From the NCBI RefSeq assembly GCF_002288385.1, contig NZ_CP016783.1:620001-684000 (forward strand): DNA of 64,000 bases, given 5' to 3'. Positions 1-9,844 of the stretch are shown here, piece after piece. The notes beneath the pieces are model-generated. The model was given only the letters and a program-made list of their open reading frames with translations. It was not told the origin of the DNA and did no database searches. Source of the DNA: Candidatus Planktophila lacus. Its GTDB lineage: Bacteria > Actinomycetota > Actinomycetes > Nanopelagicales > Nanopelagicaceae. The first letter of the stretch is position 1, and each line of letters begins with the position of its first letter. The position numbers were made by a program, and so were the translations under genes.

Positions 1-441
<441 letters not shown>

Positions 442-457
442 CCATTACCTGTAATTA

Positions 458-1642
458 ATGTCGCTTCAAAACTTTGATGTAGCCGGCAAGCGAGTATTCC
501 TTCGCTGCGATCTCAATGTTCCGTTGAAAAACGGCGAGATCACAGATGATGGACGCATCCGCGCCTCGCTGCCGACTATCAAAACTCTCATCGCAAACGG
601 TGCCAGCATCGTTATCGCAGCGCACCTCGGTCGCCCGAAAGGTGAGGCCAAACCAGAACTTTCACTAGCACCTGTTGCAAAGCGTTTATCTGAATTACTT
701 GGCGCACCAGTGCAATTTGCTGGAGCTGTCACTGGAAGCGATGTAACTTCTAAGGCAGCAGCGCTCAAGGCAGGCGAGATCTTGTTGCTGGAAAATATTC
801 GCTTCTCCGCTGCTGAAACTTCTAAGGATGAGACTGAGCGCCAAGTTCTTGCCAAAGAGTTAGCAGCACTTGCTGATGCATACGTTGGCGATGGTTTCGG
901 TGCAGTCCACCGCAAACATGCATCTGTTTTCGATCTTCCTAAGTTGTTGCCACACGTTGCTGGCACGCTTGTGGCCGCAGAAGTTGAAGTGTTAAAGAAG
1001 TTAACCCAAAACCCAGAACGCCCTTACGGTGTAGTACTTGGGGGAGCAAAGGTTTCAGACAAGATCGGTGTTATCTCTAACTTGCTCGGCAAGGTAGATG
1101 TCATGGCGATCGGTGGCGGAATGGTCTTTACCTTCCTCGCTGCACAAGGAAGAGAGATCGGCACATCTCTAGTTGAAACCGATCTGATCGAAACTGTTAA
1201 GGGTTTGATCAAGCAGGCTGCAGATTCTGGTGTGAAGTTGGTACTTCCAACAGATATCTTGGTAGCACCAGCCTTTGCATTTGATGCACCTGCAACTTTG
1301 GTTAGCGCCGATGCAATTCCCGCAGATCAGATGGGTCTAGATATTGGTCCAGATTCAGCGGCAGCCTTTGCGACAGCGATTCGTTCTTGTAAAACTCTTT
1401 TCTGGAACGGGCCGATGGGCGTATTCGAATTTCCAGCATTTGCTAGCGGTACTAAGGTTGTGGCACAGGCGCTTACTGAGGTTTCTGGCATCTCCGTAGT
1501 CGGTGGTGGAGACTCTGCCGCTGCGGTACGCGCACTTGGTTTCGCAGATTCAGCCTTCGGATATATTTCTACCGGCGGTGGCGCATCGCTTGAATACCTA
1601 GAAGGCAAAGAACTTCCAGGTTTAACTGCTCTAGGTCTATAA
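458..1642 (+). CDS. pgk: Phosphoglycerate kinase
   Basis: Transfers phosphate from 1,3-bisphosphoglycerate to ADP, the first ATP-yielding step of glycolysis. The 394-residue length is normal. The N-terminal substrate site shows RCDLNVPL and the arginine-containing [11 protein letters not shown] second substrate loop reads [10 protein letters not shown] near residue 150. The nucleotide domain shows [23 protein letters not shown] and the C-terminal GGGDSAAAV and [11 protein letters not shown] motifs. No clear Shine-Dalgarno lies before the ATG at 458, so translation may depend on the gap transcript or on a local promoter. It sits between gap and tpiA in the classical glycolytic order. Confidence 0.97.
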   Translation: MSLQNFDVAGKRVFLRCDLNVPLKNGEITDDGRIRASLPTIKTLIANGASIVIAAHLGRPKGEAKPELSLAPVAKRLSELLGAPVQFAGAVTGSDVTSKAAALKAGEILLLENIRFSAAETSKDETERQVLAKELAALADAYVGDGFGAVHRKHASVFDLPKLLPHVAGTLVAAEVEVLKKLTQNPERPYGVVLGGAKVSDKIGVISNLLGKVDVMAIGGGMVFTFLAAQGREIGTSLVETDLIETVKGLIKQAADSGVKLVLPTDILVAPAFAFDAPATLVSADAIPADQMGLDIGPDSAAAFATAIRSCKTLFWNGPMGVFEFPAFASGTKVVAQALTEVSGISVVGGGDSAAAVRALGFADSAFGYISTGGGASLEYLEGKELPGLTALGL

Positions 1643-1692
1643 GTAATTGGTCTGTAATTTTTCATCACAATCTAAGTTAGAAGGAGTAAAAA

Positions 1693-2472
1693 ATGCGTAA
1701 GCCACTTATGGCAGGTAACTGGAAGATGAACCTCAATCACCTTGAGGCGATCGCGGTTGCACAGAAGCTTGTCTACTCACTCTCTGATAAGGATTATGAC
1801 GCAGTTGATATCGCGATCATCCCCCCATTTACCGATATTCGTTCGATTCAAACAATGGTTGATGGTGACCGACTTCGCTTGCTATACGGTGCGCAAGATG
1901 TATCACCAGAAAGCAGTGGAGCATTTACTGGAGATATTTCTGGTTCAATGCTGGCAAAGCTCGGCTGCACCTTTGCCGTCATCGGCCACTCAGAGCGCCG
2001 CGCAATCCATCACGAAGATGATGCGCTTATCAACCGCAAGATCAAAGCGGCGCTAGCAAACGAGCTAACTCCTATCTTCTGCGTAGGTGAAGAACTTTCT
2101 ATCCGCGAATCTGGTGCACATGTATCTCATGTAATCCGACAAGTTCGCGCAGGGCTTGAAGGATTTACCAAGCCAGAACTTAAGAAAATTGTTATCGCCT
2201 ACGAACCAGTTTGGGCGATCGGTACCGGAAAGACGGCAACTCCTGAAGATGCGCAAGAAGTATGCGCTGCGATCCGGGAAGAGATCCAAAGCATCGGTTC
2301 CCCTGAGATCGCTGCAAATATGCGCATTCTCTACGGCGGATCAGTTAAATCATCTAACGTTGTCGAAATCATGAAGCAGGTCGATGTTGATGGCGCCCTA
2401 ATCGGGGGAGCGAGCCTAGATCCTGAGGAATTGGCCAAGATCGCCAAGTTCTACTCGGTGGAAGGCGCCTAA
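1693..2472 (+). CDS. tpiA: Triosephosphate isomerase
   Basis: Interconverts dihydroxyacetone phosphate and glyceraldehyde 3-phosphate. The 259-residue TIM barrel has the substrate-binding GNWKMN at residues 8-13 (Asn9, Lys11), the electrophilic His in VIGHSERR near residue 100, the catalytic Glu in [11 protein letters not shown] near residue 170, and the phosphate loop YGGSV near residue 218. A strong ribosome binding site, AGAAGGAG, precedes the ATG with normal spacing, so this start is well supported. It lies 50 bases after pgk and 64 bases before secG, in line with a single glycolytic transcript. Confidence 0.97.
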   Translation: MRKPLMAGNWKMNLNHLEAIAVAQKLVYSLSDKDYDAVDIAIIPPFTDIRSIQTMVDGDRLRLLYGAQDVSPESSGAFTGDISGSMLAKLGCTFAVIGHSERRAIHHEDDALINRKIKAALANELTPIFCVGEELSIRESGAHVSHVIRQVRAGLEGFTKPELKKIVIAYEPVWAIGTGKTATPEDAQEVCAAIREEIQSIGSPEIAANMRILYGGSVKSSNVVEIMKQVDVDGALIGGASLDPEELAKIAKFYSVEGA

Positions 2473-2536
2473 TCTCGCACTTCGATCTAGTATCCTTAGG
2501 CTCTATCTCCATCCACAAATTGAGGAGTTTTACACC

Positions 2537-2767
2537 GTGGCTCTAGCTCTATCTATCTTGCTTGTTATTACAAGCATCTTGATGATCCTGCTCGTTCTCC
2601 TTCACAAAGGAAAAGGTTCAGGCCTCTCCGATCTATTTGGCGGCGGAATGTCATCAAACTACGGCGGTTCATCTGTTGTAGAACGTAACCTCGATCGCAT
2701 CACAATCGTTGTTGGCGGTATCTGGTTCGGCGGCGTTGTCGCACTCAGTCTTGTTTTGAAGGGTTAA
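2537..2767 (+). CDS. secG: Preprotein translocase subunit SecG
   Basis: Small accessory subunit of the SecYEG protein-conducting channel in the plasma membrane. The 76-residue product has two hydrophobic segments (about 2-22 and 54-75) joined by a Gly/Ser-rich loop that includes GGGMSSNYGGSSVVE, the standard SecG layout. The start is GTG at 2537, with TGAGGAG about ten bases upstream. secG after tpiA is conserved synteny in actinobacteria. rbpA begins only 4 bases after its stop, which suggests translational coupling. Confidence 0.95.
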   Translation: MALALSILLVITSILMILLVLLHKGKGSGLSDLFGGGMSSNYGGSSVVERNLDRITIVVGGIWFGGVVALSLVLKG

Positions 2768-2771
2768 TTCC

Positions 2772-3110
2772 ATGGCAAGTGCAATTCGCGGAAGCCGTGT
2801 CGGCGCTGGCCCAATGGGCGAAGCTGAACGCGGAGATCAGATTGAACGCGCCACAGTTTCATACTGGTGTGGCAATGGACATGAAGTTCGCCCATCATTT
2901 GCAGTTGAAGAGACTGTAGTAATTCCAGCCGAATGGGATTGCCCTAAGTGCGGTCTTCCTGCAGGTCGCGATCGCAACAATCCACCAAAGGCAGTTGTAA
3001 ATATTCCTTACAAGACCCACTTAGCTTATGTAAAAGAGCGTCGCACAGATACTGAAGGCGCAAAGATTCTTGAAGAAGCGCTTCGTAAACTCCGTGGAGA
3101 TGACGATTAA
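2772..3110 (+). CDS. rbpA: RNA polymerase-binding protein RbpA
   Basis: Actinobacteria-specific general transcription factor that binds RNA polymerase and group I/II sigma factors and stabilises open complexes. The 112-residue product has a basic N-terminal tail (AIRGSRVGAGPMGE), then a zinc-ribbon-like core with the ligand pattern YWCGNGH and WDCPKCG, and a C-terminal helix (KERRTDTEGAKILEEALRKL) matching the sigma-interaction region of the family. Its position after secG matches the RbpA paralogue next to the glycolytic genes of streptomycetes. The gene ends 19 bases from the convergent pgi stop; no clear terminator hairpin is seen between them. Confidence 0.92.
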   Translation: MASAIRGSRVGAGPMGEAERGDQIERATVSYWCGNGHEVRPSFAVEETVVIPAEWDCPKCGLPAGRDRNNPPKAVVNIPYKTHLAYVKERRTDTEGAKILEEALRKLRGDDD

Positions 3111-3129
3111 TTAAAAGTAGTAAAAGTTT

Positions 3130-4665
3130 TTAGAGAGCTTTAGCGGCTCTCAAGATCTGGTCGATACCCGCGCTACGTTCTGTACAATGCAGACGAAGCA
3201 GCGGGTATTTTCTTGTCGCTAAAGCGCGGTTATCACCGAGGGCCTGCGCCATTAGCAAAGTACGGAAATCAAAGGCGCGACCTGGAACTGGATAGTTATT
3301 CACTGTCTCACCAGTTATCTGTAAGAACGATCCGTTCTGTTGTCCACCCTTATGGAATTGCCCGGTGGAGTGCAAGAATCGTGGACCCCACCCAAAGCTA
3401 ACTGGACGTCCAGATTTCTGAGATAGAACCGCGCGAAGTTCAGTGAGTTTGCTATTTCCTGCGCGATCCAAATAAGCAGTGATTGCGATGTAACCGTCAG
3501 CGTCGGTATTTGCGATGAGATTCTTTAAAGCTGCAACTAAGGTATTTCCATCGCCAAAGATCTCAACGTCATCTTCGCTGTTGGTGGTGGTAATCACGGG
3601 AAGTGAGTTATTCCATTCCGCAAGTACCGCAGAAGTTGCTTCCTTCGCCTCAGTCACATTGGGTTGATTGAAGGGATCAATTTCAAGCGCTGCACCAAGC
3701 AGAGCAGTTACCCATTCCCAGAATAAGAAATGCTCACCAAGTTCTGCTTCAACTGTTAGATCTGCACCAGGTGCAAAGGCAACAGCGAAGGCACCGCCCA
3801 TCGCCGCCTCTTTAAAATCTTCAGTGGCAATTGGCAGACGCCCTTGCTCTTCCTTACCTGTTGACTCAGCGATAAGTTGTTCGATCCAATCAGAAAGTCC
3901 AGGAAAGTTTGAACCTCTATCTGTGAAACCTAAAAATTGTTTGGCTTGAGTTAGTAGCAAATAAGCGACATCTAGAACTACTTCTGGATTGGTTTTCATG
4001 AGTTCGCGGCAGTCACTTGCTTGATCAAGGAGCACTGAGGCATCAACGCCCATCAGCGCTGCAGGAGTTAGCCCAAAAGCGGTGAGCGCGCTAAAGCGTC
4101 CGCCTACATTTGGATCAGCGTTGATAACTGTAAATCCAGCTTTACGTACATCCTGATCTAGCGGTGAACCAGGATCGGTTACAAAGACCATATGTTCAGT
4201 GGGATTTAACCCTGCATCACCTAAATACTTTTCAAAGAAGGCGCGCTGTGAAGAAGTTTCAATGGTGGATCCTGATTTCGAAGCAACCAGGACAAGCATC
4301 CTGCTGGAATCGCCTTGCAGCGCACGATGCAGATAATCCGGATCCGTTGAATCCAAGATAAAAACTTTCTTCTTATAGGTCTGTGCGATTACCTCGGGGG
4401 CAAGTGACGAGCCACCCATGCCACAGAGAACCAAATTAGTTTTATCGCGAAATTTAGCAGCGAGAGCATCGAGCAAGGGGAGTAGCTCGCGTGAACTTTG
4501 ATCTAGGTCAACCCAATTCAGACGGATCGCAGCCTCTGCACTTGCTGCCTGGCCCCAGGTATTTGCATCTTTGGCAGCGATACGAGGATGTGCTTTGGCC
4601 AACGCCAAGTATTTAGGATCGTTACGATCAATCTTGGATAGAGATGGTCCGCTTAATTTGATCAT
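3130..4665 (-). CDS. pgi: Glucose-6-phosphate isomerase (type found in tal-pgi clusters)
   Basis: Interconverts glucose 6-phosphate and fructose 6-phosphate. The 511-residue protein carries the SIS-type sugar-isomerase signature VLCGMGGSSLAPEVI near residue 80 and VLVASKSGSTIETSSQ near 130, plus the C-terminal FLHSTGQFHKGG. This is the branch usually found beside, or fused to, transaldolase, rather than the E. coli-like branch. It starts 6 bases after the tkt stop, so it is probably translationally coupled to tkt. In related actinobacteria tal lies between tkt and pgi and zwf-opcA-pgl follow; here none of those is present. The product has no transaldolase domain. Confidence 0.93.
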   Translation of the reverse strand: MIKLSGPSLSKIDRNDPKYLALAKAHPRIAAKDANTWGQAASAEAAIRLNWVDLDQSSRELLPLLDALAAKFRDKTNLVLCGMGGSSLAPEVIAQTYKKKVFILDSTDPDYLHRALQGDSSRMLVLVASKSGSTIETSSQRAFFEKYLGDAGLNPTEHMVFVTDPGSPLDQDVRKAGFTVINADPNVGGRFSALTAFGLTPAALMGVDASVLLDQASDCRELMKTNPEVVLDVAYLLLTQAKQFLGFTDRGSNFPGLSDWIEQLIAESTGKEEQGRLPIATEDFKEAAMGGAFAVAFAPGADLTVEAELGEHFLFWEWVTALLGAALEIDPFNQPNVTEAKEATSAVLAEWNNSLPVITTTNSEDDVEIFGDGNTLVAALKNLIANTDADGYIAITAYLDRAGNSKLTELRAVLSQKSGRPVSFGWGPRFLHSTGQFHKGGQQNGSFLQITGETVNNYPVPGRAFDFRTLLMAQALGDNRALATRKYPLLRLHCTERSAGIDQILRAAKAL

Positions 4666-4671
4666 CGTTCT

Positions 4672-6714
4672 TTACTTCAGAGCGTTCTGGATTTTTGCGG
4701 CAATTACATCTGGGTCGAATCCAAATTCAGTAAAGAGCTTTCCAGCAGATGCTGAAGCCCCAAAGTGTTCTAGCGATATGGCGATGCCTGAATCACCGAT
4801 GTAATCGCGCCATCCTTGGGCGATTCCAGCCTCGATGCTTACGCGCAACTTGGCGGTTTTGGGAATTACTTGGCCTTGGTATGCAGAATCGGTTTCTTTA
4901 AACCATTCCAGACAAGGAGCGCTCACTACACGCGTGGAGACCCCTTGGCCTTCAAGAATCTCTTGTGTTGCAATTGCGACACCAACTTCAGAACCAGTTG
5001 CGATTAGAACAACATCGGCTGAGCCAGAGGCTTCTTTCAAAATGTAGGCGCCTTTACCAACAAGTGCGACATCGCCATGTGTTGCGCGATCAACTACCGG
5101 CAAATTCTGGCGAGAAAGCAATAAACCTGCAGGCTTGCGGCGTTGCAGAATTACCTTCCATGCCTCGCGAACTTCGTTGGCATCGCCTGGACGCACCACA
5201 TCAAAGTTAGGAATCGCACGTAGCGCTGCCAAATGTTCAACCGGTTGATGCGTTGGACCATCTTCGCCCAAACCAATTGAGTCATGGCTCCAGATAAAGA
5301 TAGATGCAATATTCATGATTGCCGCTAAGCGAACTGCTGGACGCATGTAATCGCTAAAGACGGCAAATGTTCCACCGAAGCAACGCGATAAGCCGTGCAG
5401 AGCAACCCCGTTTAGAATCGATCCCATCGCATGTTCACGAATGCCAAAGTGAATCATGCGTCCGTAAGGGTTTGCATTCGCCATTGCACTCGAAGCAGGA
5501 AGGAAAGAACCCGCGCTATTGATAACGGTGTTATTGCTTCCTGCCAGATCTGCAGAACCGCCCCAAAATTCTGGAAGCACCTTTGCAATAGCGGCAATTA
5601 CATCACCTGAAGCTTTTCGTGTTGCTACATCTTTTCCTGGTGCAAAGACTGGAAGCTCTTTATCCCAGCCGGCAGGAAGTCCTTTAGATAACAGTCGCTC
5701 AAGCAGTGCAGCACGATCGGAGTTAGCCGACTTCCAAGTTGCGAAGTTCTTATCCCAATCTGCGCGTAGCGCAGCACCACGTTCCTTTATTTTGCGAACA
5801 TGTGCGATCACATCTGCTGGTGCAGCAAAACTTTCTTCCGGATTTAACCCGAGAAGCACTTTTGTTGCGGCAATCTCTTCGGCGCCAAGGGCAGAACCAT
5901 GAGATTCGGCGGTGTTTCTAGCCTTAGGTGCGGGCCAAGCAATGACAGAGTTCATGCGAATCAAAGTTGGCTTTAGAGTTTCTTTCTCAGCGGCGACCAT
6001 TGCCGCATCCAAAGCTAAAAGATCAACATCTCCATCGGACTTCGTAGCAACTTCAATAACTTTCCAACCATAGGCTCGGTAACGCGCTGATACATCTTCA
6101 GTAAAGGCAACATGGGTATCGCCTTCAATCGAGATGCGATTATCGTCATAGATCATCTTTAAATTGCCGAGCTCTTGTGTGCCGGCGAGTGAAGATGCTT
6201 CACCGCTCACACCTTCTTGTAAATCTCCATCTGAACAGATGACCCAAATGTTGTGATCGAAGATTGACTTTCCGACAGGCGCATCTGGATCTAGTAAACC
6301 GCGCTCATAACGCGCAGCCATAGCCATTCCAACAGCAGTTGCAACACCCGCTCCTAACGGTCCAGTCGTCATTTCAACGCCAGCGGTGTGACCGTATTCA
6401 GGGTGACCCGGTGTAAGTGAGTTCCAAGTTCTAAATGATTTCAGATCATCTAACTCAACGCCGTAGCCGCTGAAGTAAAGTTGAATGTAAAGAGTTAGTG
6501 AAGAATGGCCGCAAGAAAGAACAAAGCGATCGCGCCCCAACCAATTTGGGTCAGCAGGATCATGGGTTAAATGGTTTTGAAATAGGTTGTAGGCAACTGG
6601 AGCAAGTGACATCGCGGTACCGGGATGTCCGTGGCCCGCCTTTTGAACTGAATCCATAGCGAGTGCACGGGCAATGACCACAGCGCGATCATCTAATTCA
6701 GTCCATTTCTTCAT
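4672..6714 (-). CDS. tkt: Transketolase
   Basis: Thiamine-diphosphate enzyme of the non-oxidative pentose phosphate pathway, moving two-carbon units between ketoses and aldoses. The full-length product has GHPGTAMSLAPVAY near residue 30, the TPP/Mg motif GDGDLQEG with the downstream Asn in YDDNRISIEG (about 160-195), and the second-subunit motif SIGLGEDGPTHQPVEHL near 480. Two in-frame ATGs exist, at 6720 and 6714; AAAGGA touches the first but is well spaced for the second, so 6714 is preferred. ctaA lies 32-38 bases upstream on the same strand and pgi 6 bases downstream, giving a ctaA-tkt-pgi transcript. Confidence 0.96.
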   Translation of the reverse strand: MKKWTELDDRAVVIARALAMDSVQKAGHGHPGTAMSLAPVAYNLFQNHLTHDPADPNWLGRDRFVLSCGHSSLTLYIQLYFSGYGVELDDLKSFRTWNSLTPGHPEYGHTAGVEMTTGPLGAGVATAVGMAMAARYERGLLDPDAPVGKSIFDHNIWVICSDGDLQEGVSGEASSLAGTQELGNLKMIYDDNRISIEGDTHVAFTEDVSARYRAYGWKVIEVATKSDGDVDLLALDAAMVAAEKETLKPTLIRMNSVIAWPAPKARNTAESHGSALGAEEIAATKVLLGLNPEESFAAPADVIAHVRKIKERGAALRADWDKNFATWKSANSDRAALLERLLSKGLPAGWDKELPVFAPGKDVATRKASGDVIAAIAKVLPEFWGGSADLAGSNNTVINSAGSFLPASSAMANANPYGRMIHFGIREHAMGSILNGVALHGLSRCFGGTFAVFSDYMRPAVRLAAIMNIASIFIWSHDSIGLGEDGPTHQPVEHLAALRAIPNFDVVRPGDANEVREAWKVILQRRKPAGLLLSRQNLPVVDRATHGDVALVGKGAYILKEASGSADVVLIATGSEVGVAIATQEILEGQGVSTRVVSAPCLEWFKETDSAYQGQVIPKTAKLRVSIEAGIAQGWRDYIGDSGIAISLEHFGASASAGKLFTEFGFDPDVIAAKIQNALK

Positions 6715-6752
6715 AGCCATCCTTTATTCATATTTTTCATCTACTTATTGAA

Positions 6753-7613
6753 CTATTGAATTACCAAAGTCTTTGTAACGGTAATGCGGATTCGCCACGC
6801 TGCGATCCAAACAAGGGTTGCTCCGAGAAGATGAGCAGCCACAAGTATTTCAGGTATCCCAGTGAAGTATTGGATATATCCAATCGCGCCTTGGGCGAGG
6901 GCGATCGTTGTGAAAACTGCAATTCTCCGAACTAGCTCTTTATCGCTTCGAACCAGAATGAAGAAGGCTGCAGTTAGACCCAGCAGCGCAATGACCGCAT
7001 CGGCATGCAGCCATGCAACAACGCGAATATCGAATCCAAAGCGCTGTGCCTTCTCATCTCCTGCATGTGGACCAGATCCGGTCACGATTGTACCGAGAAT
7101 AATCACCGCGAAAGTTAATCCGATATGTAAGAGTGAGATTCGCTTTGTTAATTTATCTAGATCTGTGCGCGGGCGAGCTGAATACTCTCGTCTCGAGTAA
7201 AGCGATGCCGCGCCAGCGATCAGAATTATCGATAGCAAAAGATGGCCAGCCACTGGTAGCGGATGTAAATCGGTGAGAACAGTTATTCCACCTAGTACGC
7301 CTTGGCCAAGAATTCCAAGGAGTTGGCCGATAGCCAGCGAGCGCAGATCGCGACGACGTTTATAGAGAACATGAATCAGAACTGCTAGTGACACTGCAAC
7401 GAGTGCAAAGGTTAATAAACGATTTCCAAACTCGATCCAAGCATGTAACTGACCTTCTGCTTGATGAGGAACCGGCGTATATGAACCAGGTGTGCATTCT
7501 GGCCAAGTTGGGCAGCCCAGGCCTGATCCCGTAATTCGCACTGCGCCACCGGTTAAGACCAAACCAGCTTGTAAAGTTAGTAGCGCGCCGTAGAGGAATC
7601 TGCGCAGCTTCAT
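6753..7613 (-). CDS. ctaA: Heme A synthase (COX15/CtaA family)
   Basis: Membrane enzyme that oxidises the C8 methyl of heme O to make heme A for aa3-type cytochrome oxidase. The 286-residue protein is almost entirely hydrophobic, with about eight membrane segments, the conserved Cys pair in GLGCPTWPECTPGS (residues 31-44), and heme-ligand histidines in the LHAWIEFGNRLL, VAGHLLLS, VAWLHADAV and VAAHLLGA segments. The heme O synthase partner gene, usually beside tkt, is not here. A -10 element six bases before the ATG suggests a leaderless transcript. It is divergent from sufR across 90 bases. The surf1 gene at 15912-16658 serves the same oxidase. Confidence 0.93.
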   Translation of the reverse strand: MKLRRFLYGALLTLQAGLVLTGGAVRITGSGLGCPTWPECTPGSYTPVPHQAEGQLHAWIEFGNRLLTFALVAVSLAVLIHVLYKRRRDLRSLAIGQLLGILGQGVLGGITVLTDLHPLPVAGHLLLSIILIAGAASLYSRREYSARPRTDLDKLTKRISLLHIGLTFAVIILGTIVTGSGPHAGDEKAQRFGFDIRVVAWLHADAVIALLGLTAAFFILVRSDKELVRRIAVFTTIALAQGAIGYIQYFTGIPEILVAAHLLGATLVWIAAWRIRITVTKTLVIQ

Positions 7614-7619
7614 AGCCTT

Positions 7620-7625
7620 AGCCTA
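7620..7625 (-). promoter_or_regulatory. -10 element of ctaA, leaderless type
   Basis: Read on the minus strand, TAGGCT is followed by exactly six bases and then the ATG of ctaA. This TANNNT-N6-ATG layout recurs at seven other genes in the window and places the transcription start at or next to the start codon. No Shine-Dalgarno is visible before this ATG, which fits a leaderless mRNA. Inferred from position and sequence only. Confidence 0.55.
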
Positions 7626-7690
7626 AGACCGCGCGAGGAAAGAGGCGGTCAAAGTCACGCCGTAGAAGTGGCGAGATGGCATGAATTAAG

Positions 7691-7702
7691 ACACAATAGT
7701 GT
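7691..7702 (+). promoter_or_regulatory. Inverted repeat at the sufR start, probable SufR operator
   Basis: ACACAATAGTGT is a perfect ACAC/GTGT inverted repeat around four central bases, ending one base before the GTG at 7704. Actinobacterial SufR repressors bind ACAC-type inverted repeats upstream of their own operon. The repeat also overlaps CACAAT (7692-7697), a weak -10-like hexamer lying exactly six bases before the GTG. A repressor bound here would block a leaderless sufR transcript directly. The operator role is inferred. Confidence 0.55.
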
Positions 7703-7703
7703 T

Positions 7704-8438
7704 GTGAAAATCAAGGAACGTCCGAGCGCCGTGGTGGGAGATGATCCGCGTACCCGCGATGCCGTCGCCCGCTCAATCCTTGAAAATGGACCGTCAACCG
7801 CTGTTGCCTTGGGCGAGCGCTTAGGTCTTACTCCAGCGGGAATTCGCCGCCACTTAGATCTCCTTGTCGCAGATGGAATTCTCGAAGCGCGTGATCCACG
7901 AGTTGCACCATCACGCGGGCGTGGTCGACCATCCAAAGTTTTCGTGATGACAGATAACGGACGCGAGAAGTTCGAACATTCTTACGATGATTTAGCGGTA
8001 GCTGCCTTGAAATTTATGTCTGCACAATCTGGTGAGCATCTCGTTAGCGCTTTTGCACAATCACGTGCCGATGACATGGTTCGCAAAGCTGCCGGAACTA
8101 TGGCAAAGAGCGAAGATAAAGTTACGGCGCTCGCTGAGTTCTTAACCGAACAAGGTTATGCCGCAAGTGTTGGCCCTCGTGGGACAGGTGAAGAACTTTG
8201 TCAGCATCATTGCCCGATTGCGCACGTCGCCGCAGAGTTTCCCCAACTATGTGAAGCCGAGACAGAGGCGCTTTCAAATCTGCTCGGAACTCACGTACAA
8301 CGTTTAGCCACGATCGCCCATGGCGATGGTGTTTGCACTACTTACATCCCTCAACTTAACAAGCAAGTTATAAAGCAAGATATAAAGCAAAACCTAAAAC
8401 GAAGCACTCAAGCAACAGCCGGAAAGGCGCAAAAATGA
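7704..8438 (+). CDS. sufR: SufR-type iron-sulfur transcriptional repressor
   Basis: Predicted [Fe-S]-sensing repressor of the suf operon. The N-terminal winged helix-turn-helix covers about residues 12-70 ([20 protein letters not shown]). The C-terminal part holds the clustered cysteines [12 protein letters not shown] and FPQLCEAE (about residues 168-188), the expected cluster ligands. I place the start at GTG 7704, giving 244 residues, because an inverted repeat and a -10-like element sit just before it; an upstream in-frame GTG at 7668 would add 12 residues and run through the operator. The stop overlaps the sufB ATG by four bases. It heads the whole suf operon, so autoregulation is likely. 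Confidence 0.9.
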   Translation: MKIKERPSAVVGDDPRTRDAVARSILENGPSTAVALGERLGLTPAGIRRHLDLLVADGILEARDPRVAPSRGRGRPSKVFVMTDNGREKFEHSYDDLAVAALKFMSAQSGEHLVSAFAQSRADDMVRKAAGTMAKSEDKVTALAEFLTEQGYAASVGPRGTGEELCQHHCPIAHVAAEFPQLCEAETEALSNLLGTHVQRLATIAHGDGVCTTYIPQLNKQVIKQDIKQNLKRSTQATAGKAQK

Positions 8439-9844
8439 CAACAGCACATCCAGAGCTCGAAGGTCTTGGAAACTACGAATACGGTTGGTCAGATGGCAAC
8501 GATGCTGGCGCAAACTCAAAACGTGGTATTAACGAAGATGTTGTTCGCGATATCTCTTCCAAGAAGGACGAACCACAATGGATGCTAGATCTACGCCTTA
8601 AGGGCTTGTCACTCTTTGAAAAGAAGCCAATGCCTTCATGGGGTTCAGACCTTTCCGGAATCTTCTTCGACACCATCAAATACTTCGTCCGCTCAACCGA
8701 GAAGCAGGCGGCAACTTGGGATGATCTACCTGAAGAAATCAAGAACACTTACGATCGCTTGGGTATCCCAGAAGCAGAAAAGCAACGCTTAGTCTCTGGC
8801 GTGGCAGCGCAGTACGAATCAGAAGTTGTTTATCACTCAATCCGTGAAGATCTAGAAGCACAAGGCGTGATCTTCCTTGATACCGATAGCGGGCTAAAGC
8901 AGCACCCAGAACTCTTCAAAGAGTATTTCGGTTCAGTAATTCCAGTTGGCGATAATAAGTTTGCAGCACTGAACACTTCTGTATGGTCTGGTGGTTCATT
9001 CATCTATGTACCAAAGGGAGTTCACGTAGACATTCCTTTGCAGGCATATTTCCGCATCAACACCGAAAACATGGGTCAGTTTGAGCGCACCTTGATCATT
9101 GCCGATGAAGATTCATACATCCACTATGTAGAAGGATGCACAGCGCCAATCTATAAATCAGATTCTCTACACTCAGCTGTAGTTGAGATCATCGTAAAGA
9201 AGGGTGCACGCGTTCGTTACACCACGATTCAAAACTGGTCTAACAACGTTTACAACCTCGTAACCAAGCGCGCTACCTGCGCTGAAGGTGCAACGATGGA
9301 ATGGGTCGATGGAAATATTGGCTCTAAGGTAACCATGAAGTACCCAGCAGTTATGTTGATGGGTCCTCATGCCAAGGGTGAAACACTCTCCCTTGCATTT
9401 GCGGGAGCCGGACAACATCAAGATTCTGGTGCAAAGATGGTGCACGCAGCTCCTTACACATCTTCATCCGTAATCTCTAAATCTGTTGCACGTGGCGGCG
9501 GTCGTACTTCCTACCGTGGTCTCGTACAGGTTCAAGAAGGCGCACATCACTCAAAGAGCACCGTAAAGTGCGATGCGCTCTTGGTTGACACAATTTCACG
9601 TTCTGACACATACCCATATGTCGATATCCGCGAAGACGATGTTTCAATGGGACACGAAGCAACAGTTTCGAAGATCAGTGATGATCAACTCTTCTACCTA
9701 ATGTCACGTGGACTTACTGAAGATGAGGCTATGGCGATGATCGTTCGTGGCTTTATCGAACCAATCGCTCGCGAACTTCCTATGGAGTATGCACTTGAGT
9801 TAAACCGACTAATCGAACTTCAGATGGAAGGTGCTGTCGGTTAA
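8435..9844 (+). CDS. sufB: Fe-S cluster assembly scaffold SufB
   Basis: Core scaffold subunit of the cytosolic SufBCD complex, on which sulfur and iron are built into a cluster. The 469-residue length is typical. Characteristic stretches are [41 protein letters not shown], the [19 protein letters not shown] beta-helix segment, and a C-terminal helical domain with [20 protein letters not shown] and [20 protein letters not shown]. The conserved cysteine in EGCTAP is present. It starts on an ATGA overlap with sufR and ends on a one-base overlap with sufD, so the three are co-translated. Confidence 0.97.
   Translation: MTTAHPELEGLGNYEYGWSDGNDAGANSKRGINEDVVRDISSKKDEPQWMLDLRLKGLSLFEKKPMPSWGSDLSGIFFDTIKYFVRSTEKQAATWDDLPEEIKNTYDRLGIPEAEKQRLVSGVAAQYESEVVYHSIREDLEAQGVIFLDTDSGLKQHPELFKEYFGSVIPVGDNKFAALNTSVWSGGSFIYVPKGVHVDIPLQAYFRINTENMGQFERTLIIADEDSYIHYVEGCTAPIYKSDSLHSAVVEIIVKKGARVRYTTIQNWSNNVYNLVTKRATCAEGATMEWVDGNIGSKVTMKYPAVMLMGPHAKGETLSLAFAGAGQHQDSGAKMVHAAPYTSSSVISKSVARGGGRTSYRGLVQVQEGAHHSKSTVKCDALLVDTISRSDTYPYVDIREDDVSMGHEATVSKISDDQLFYLMSRGLTEDEAMAMIVRGFIEPIARELPMEYALELNRLIELQMEGAVG

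Noticed and set aside
466-966. Long open frame opposite pgk
   Set aside because: It is the antisense shadow of a clear pgk gene, with biased composition and no protein-like motifs.
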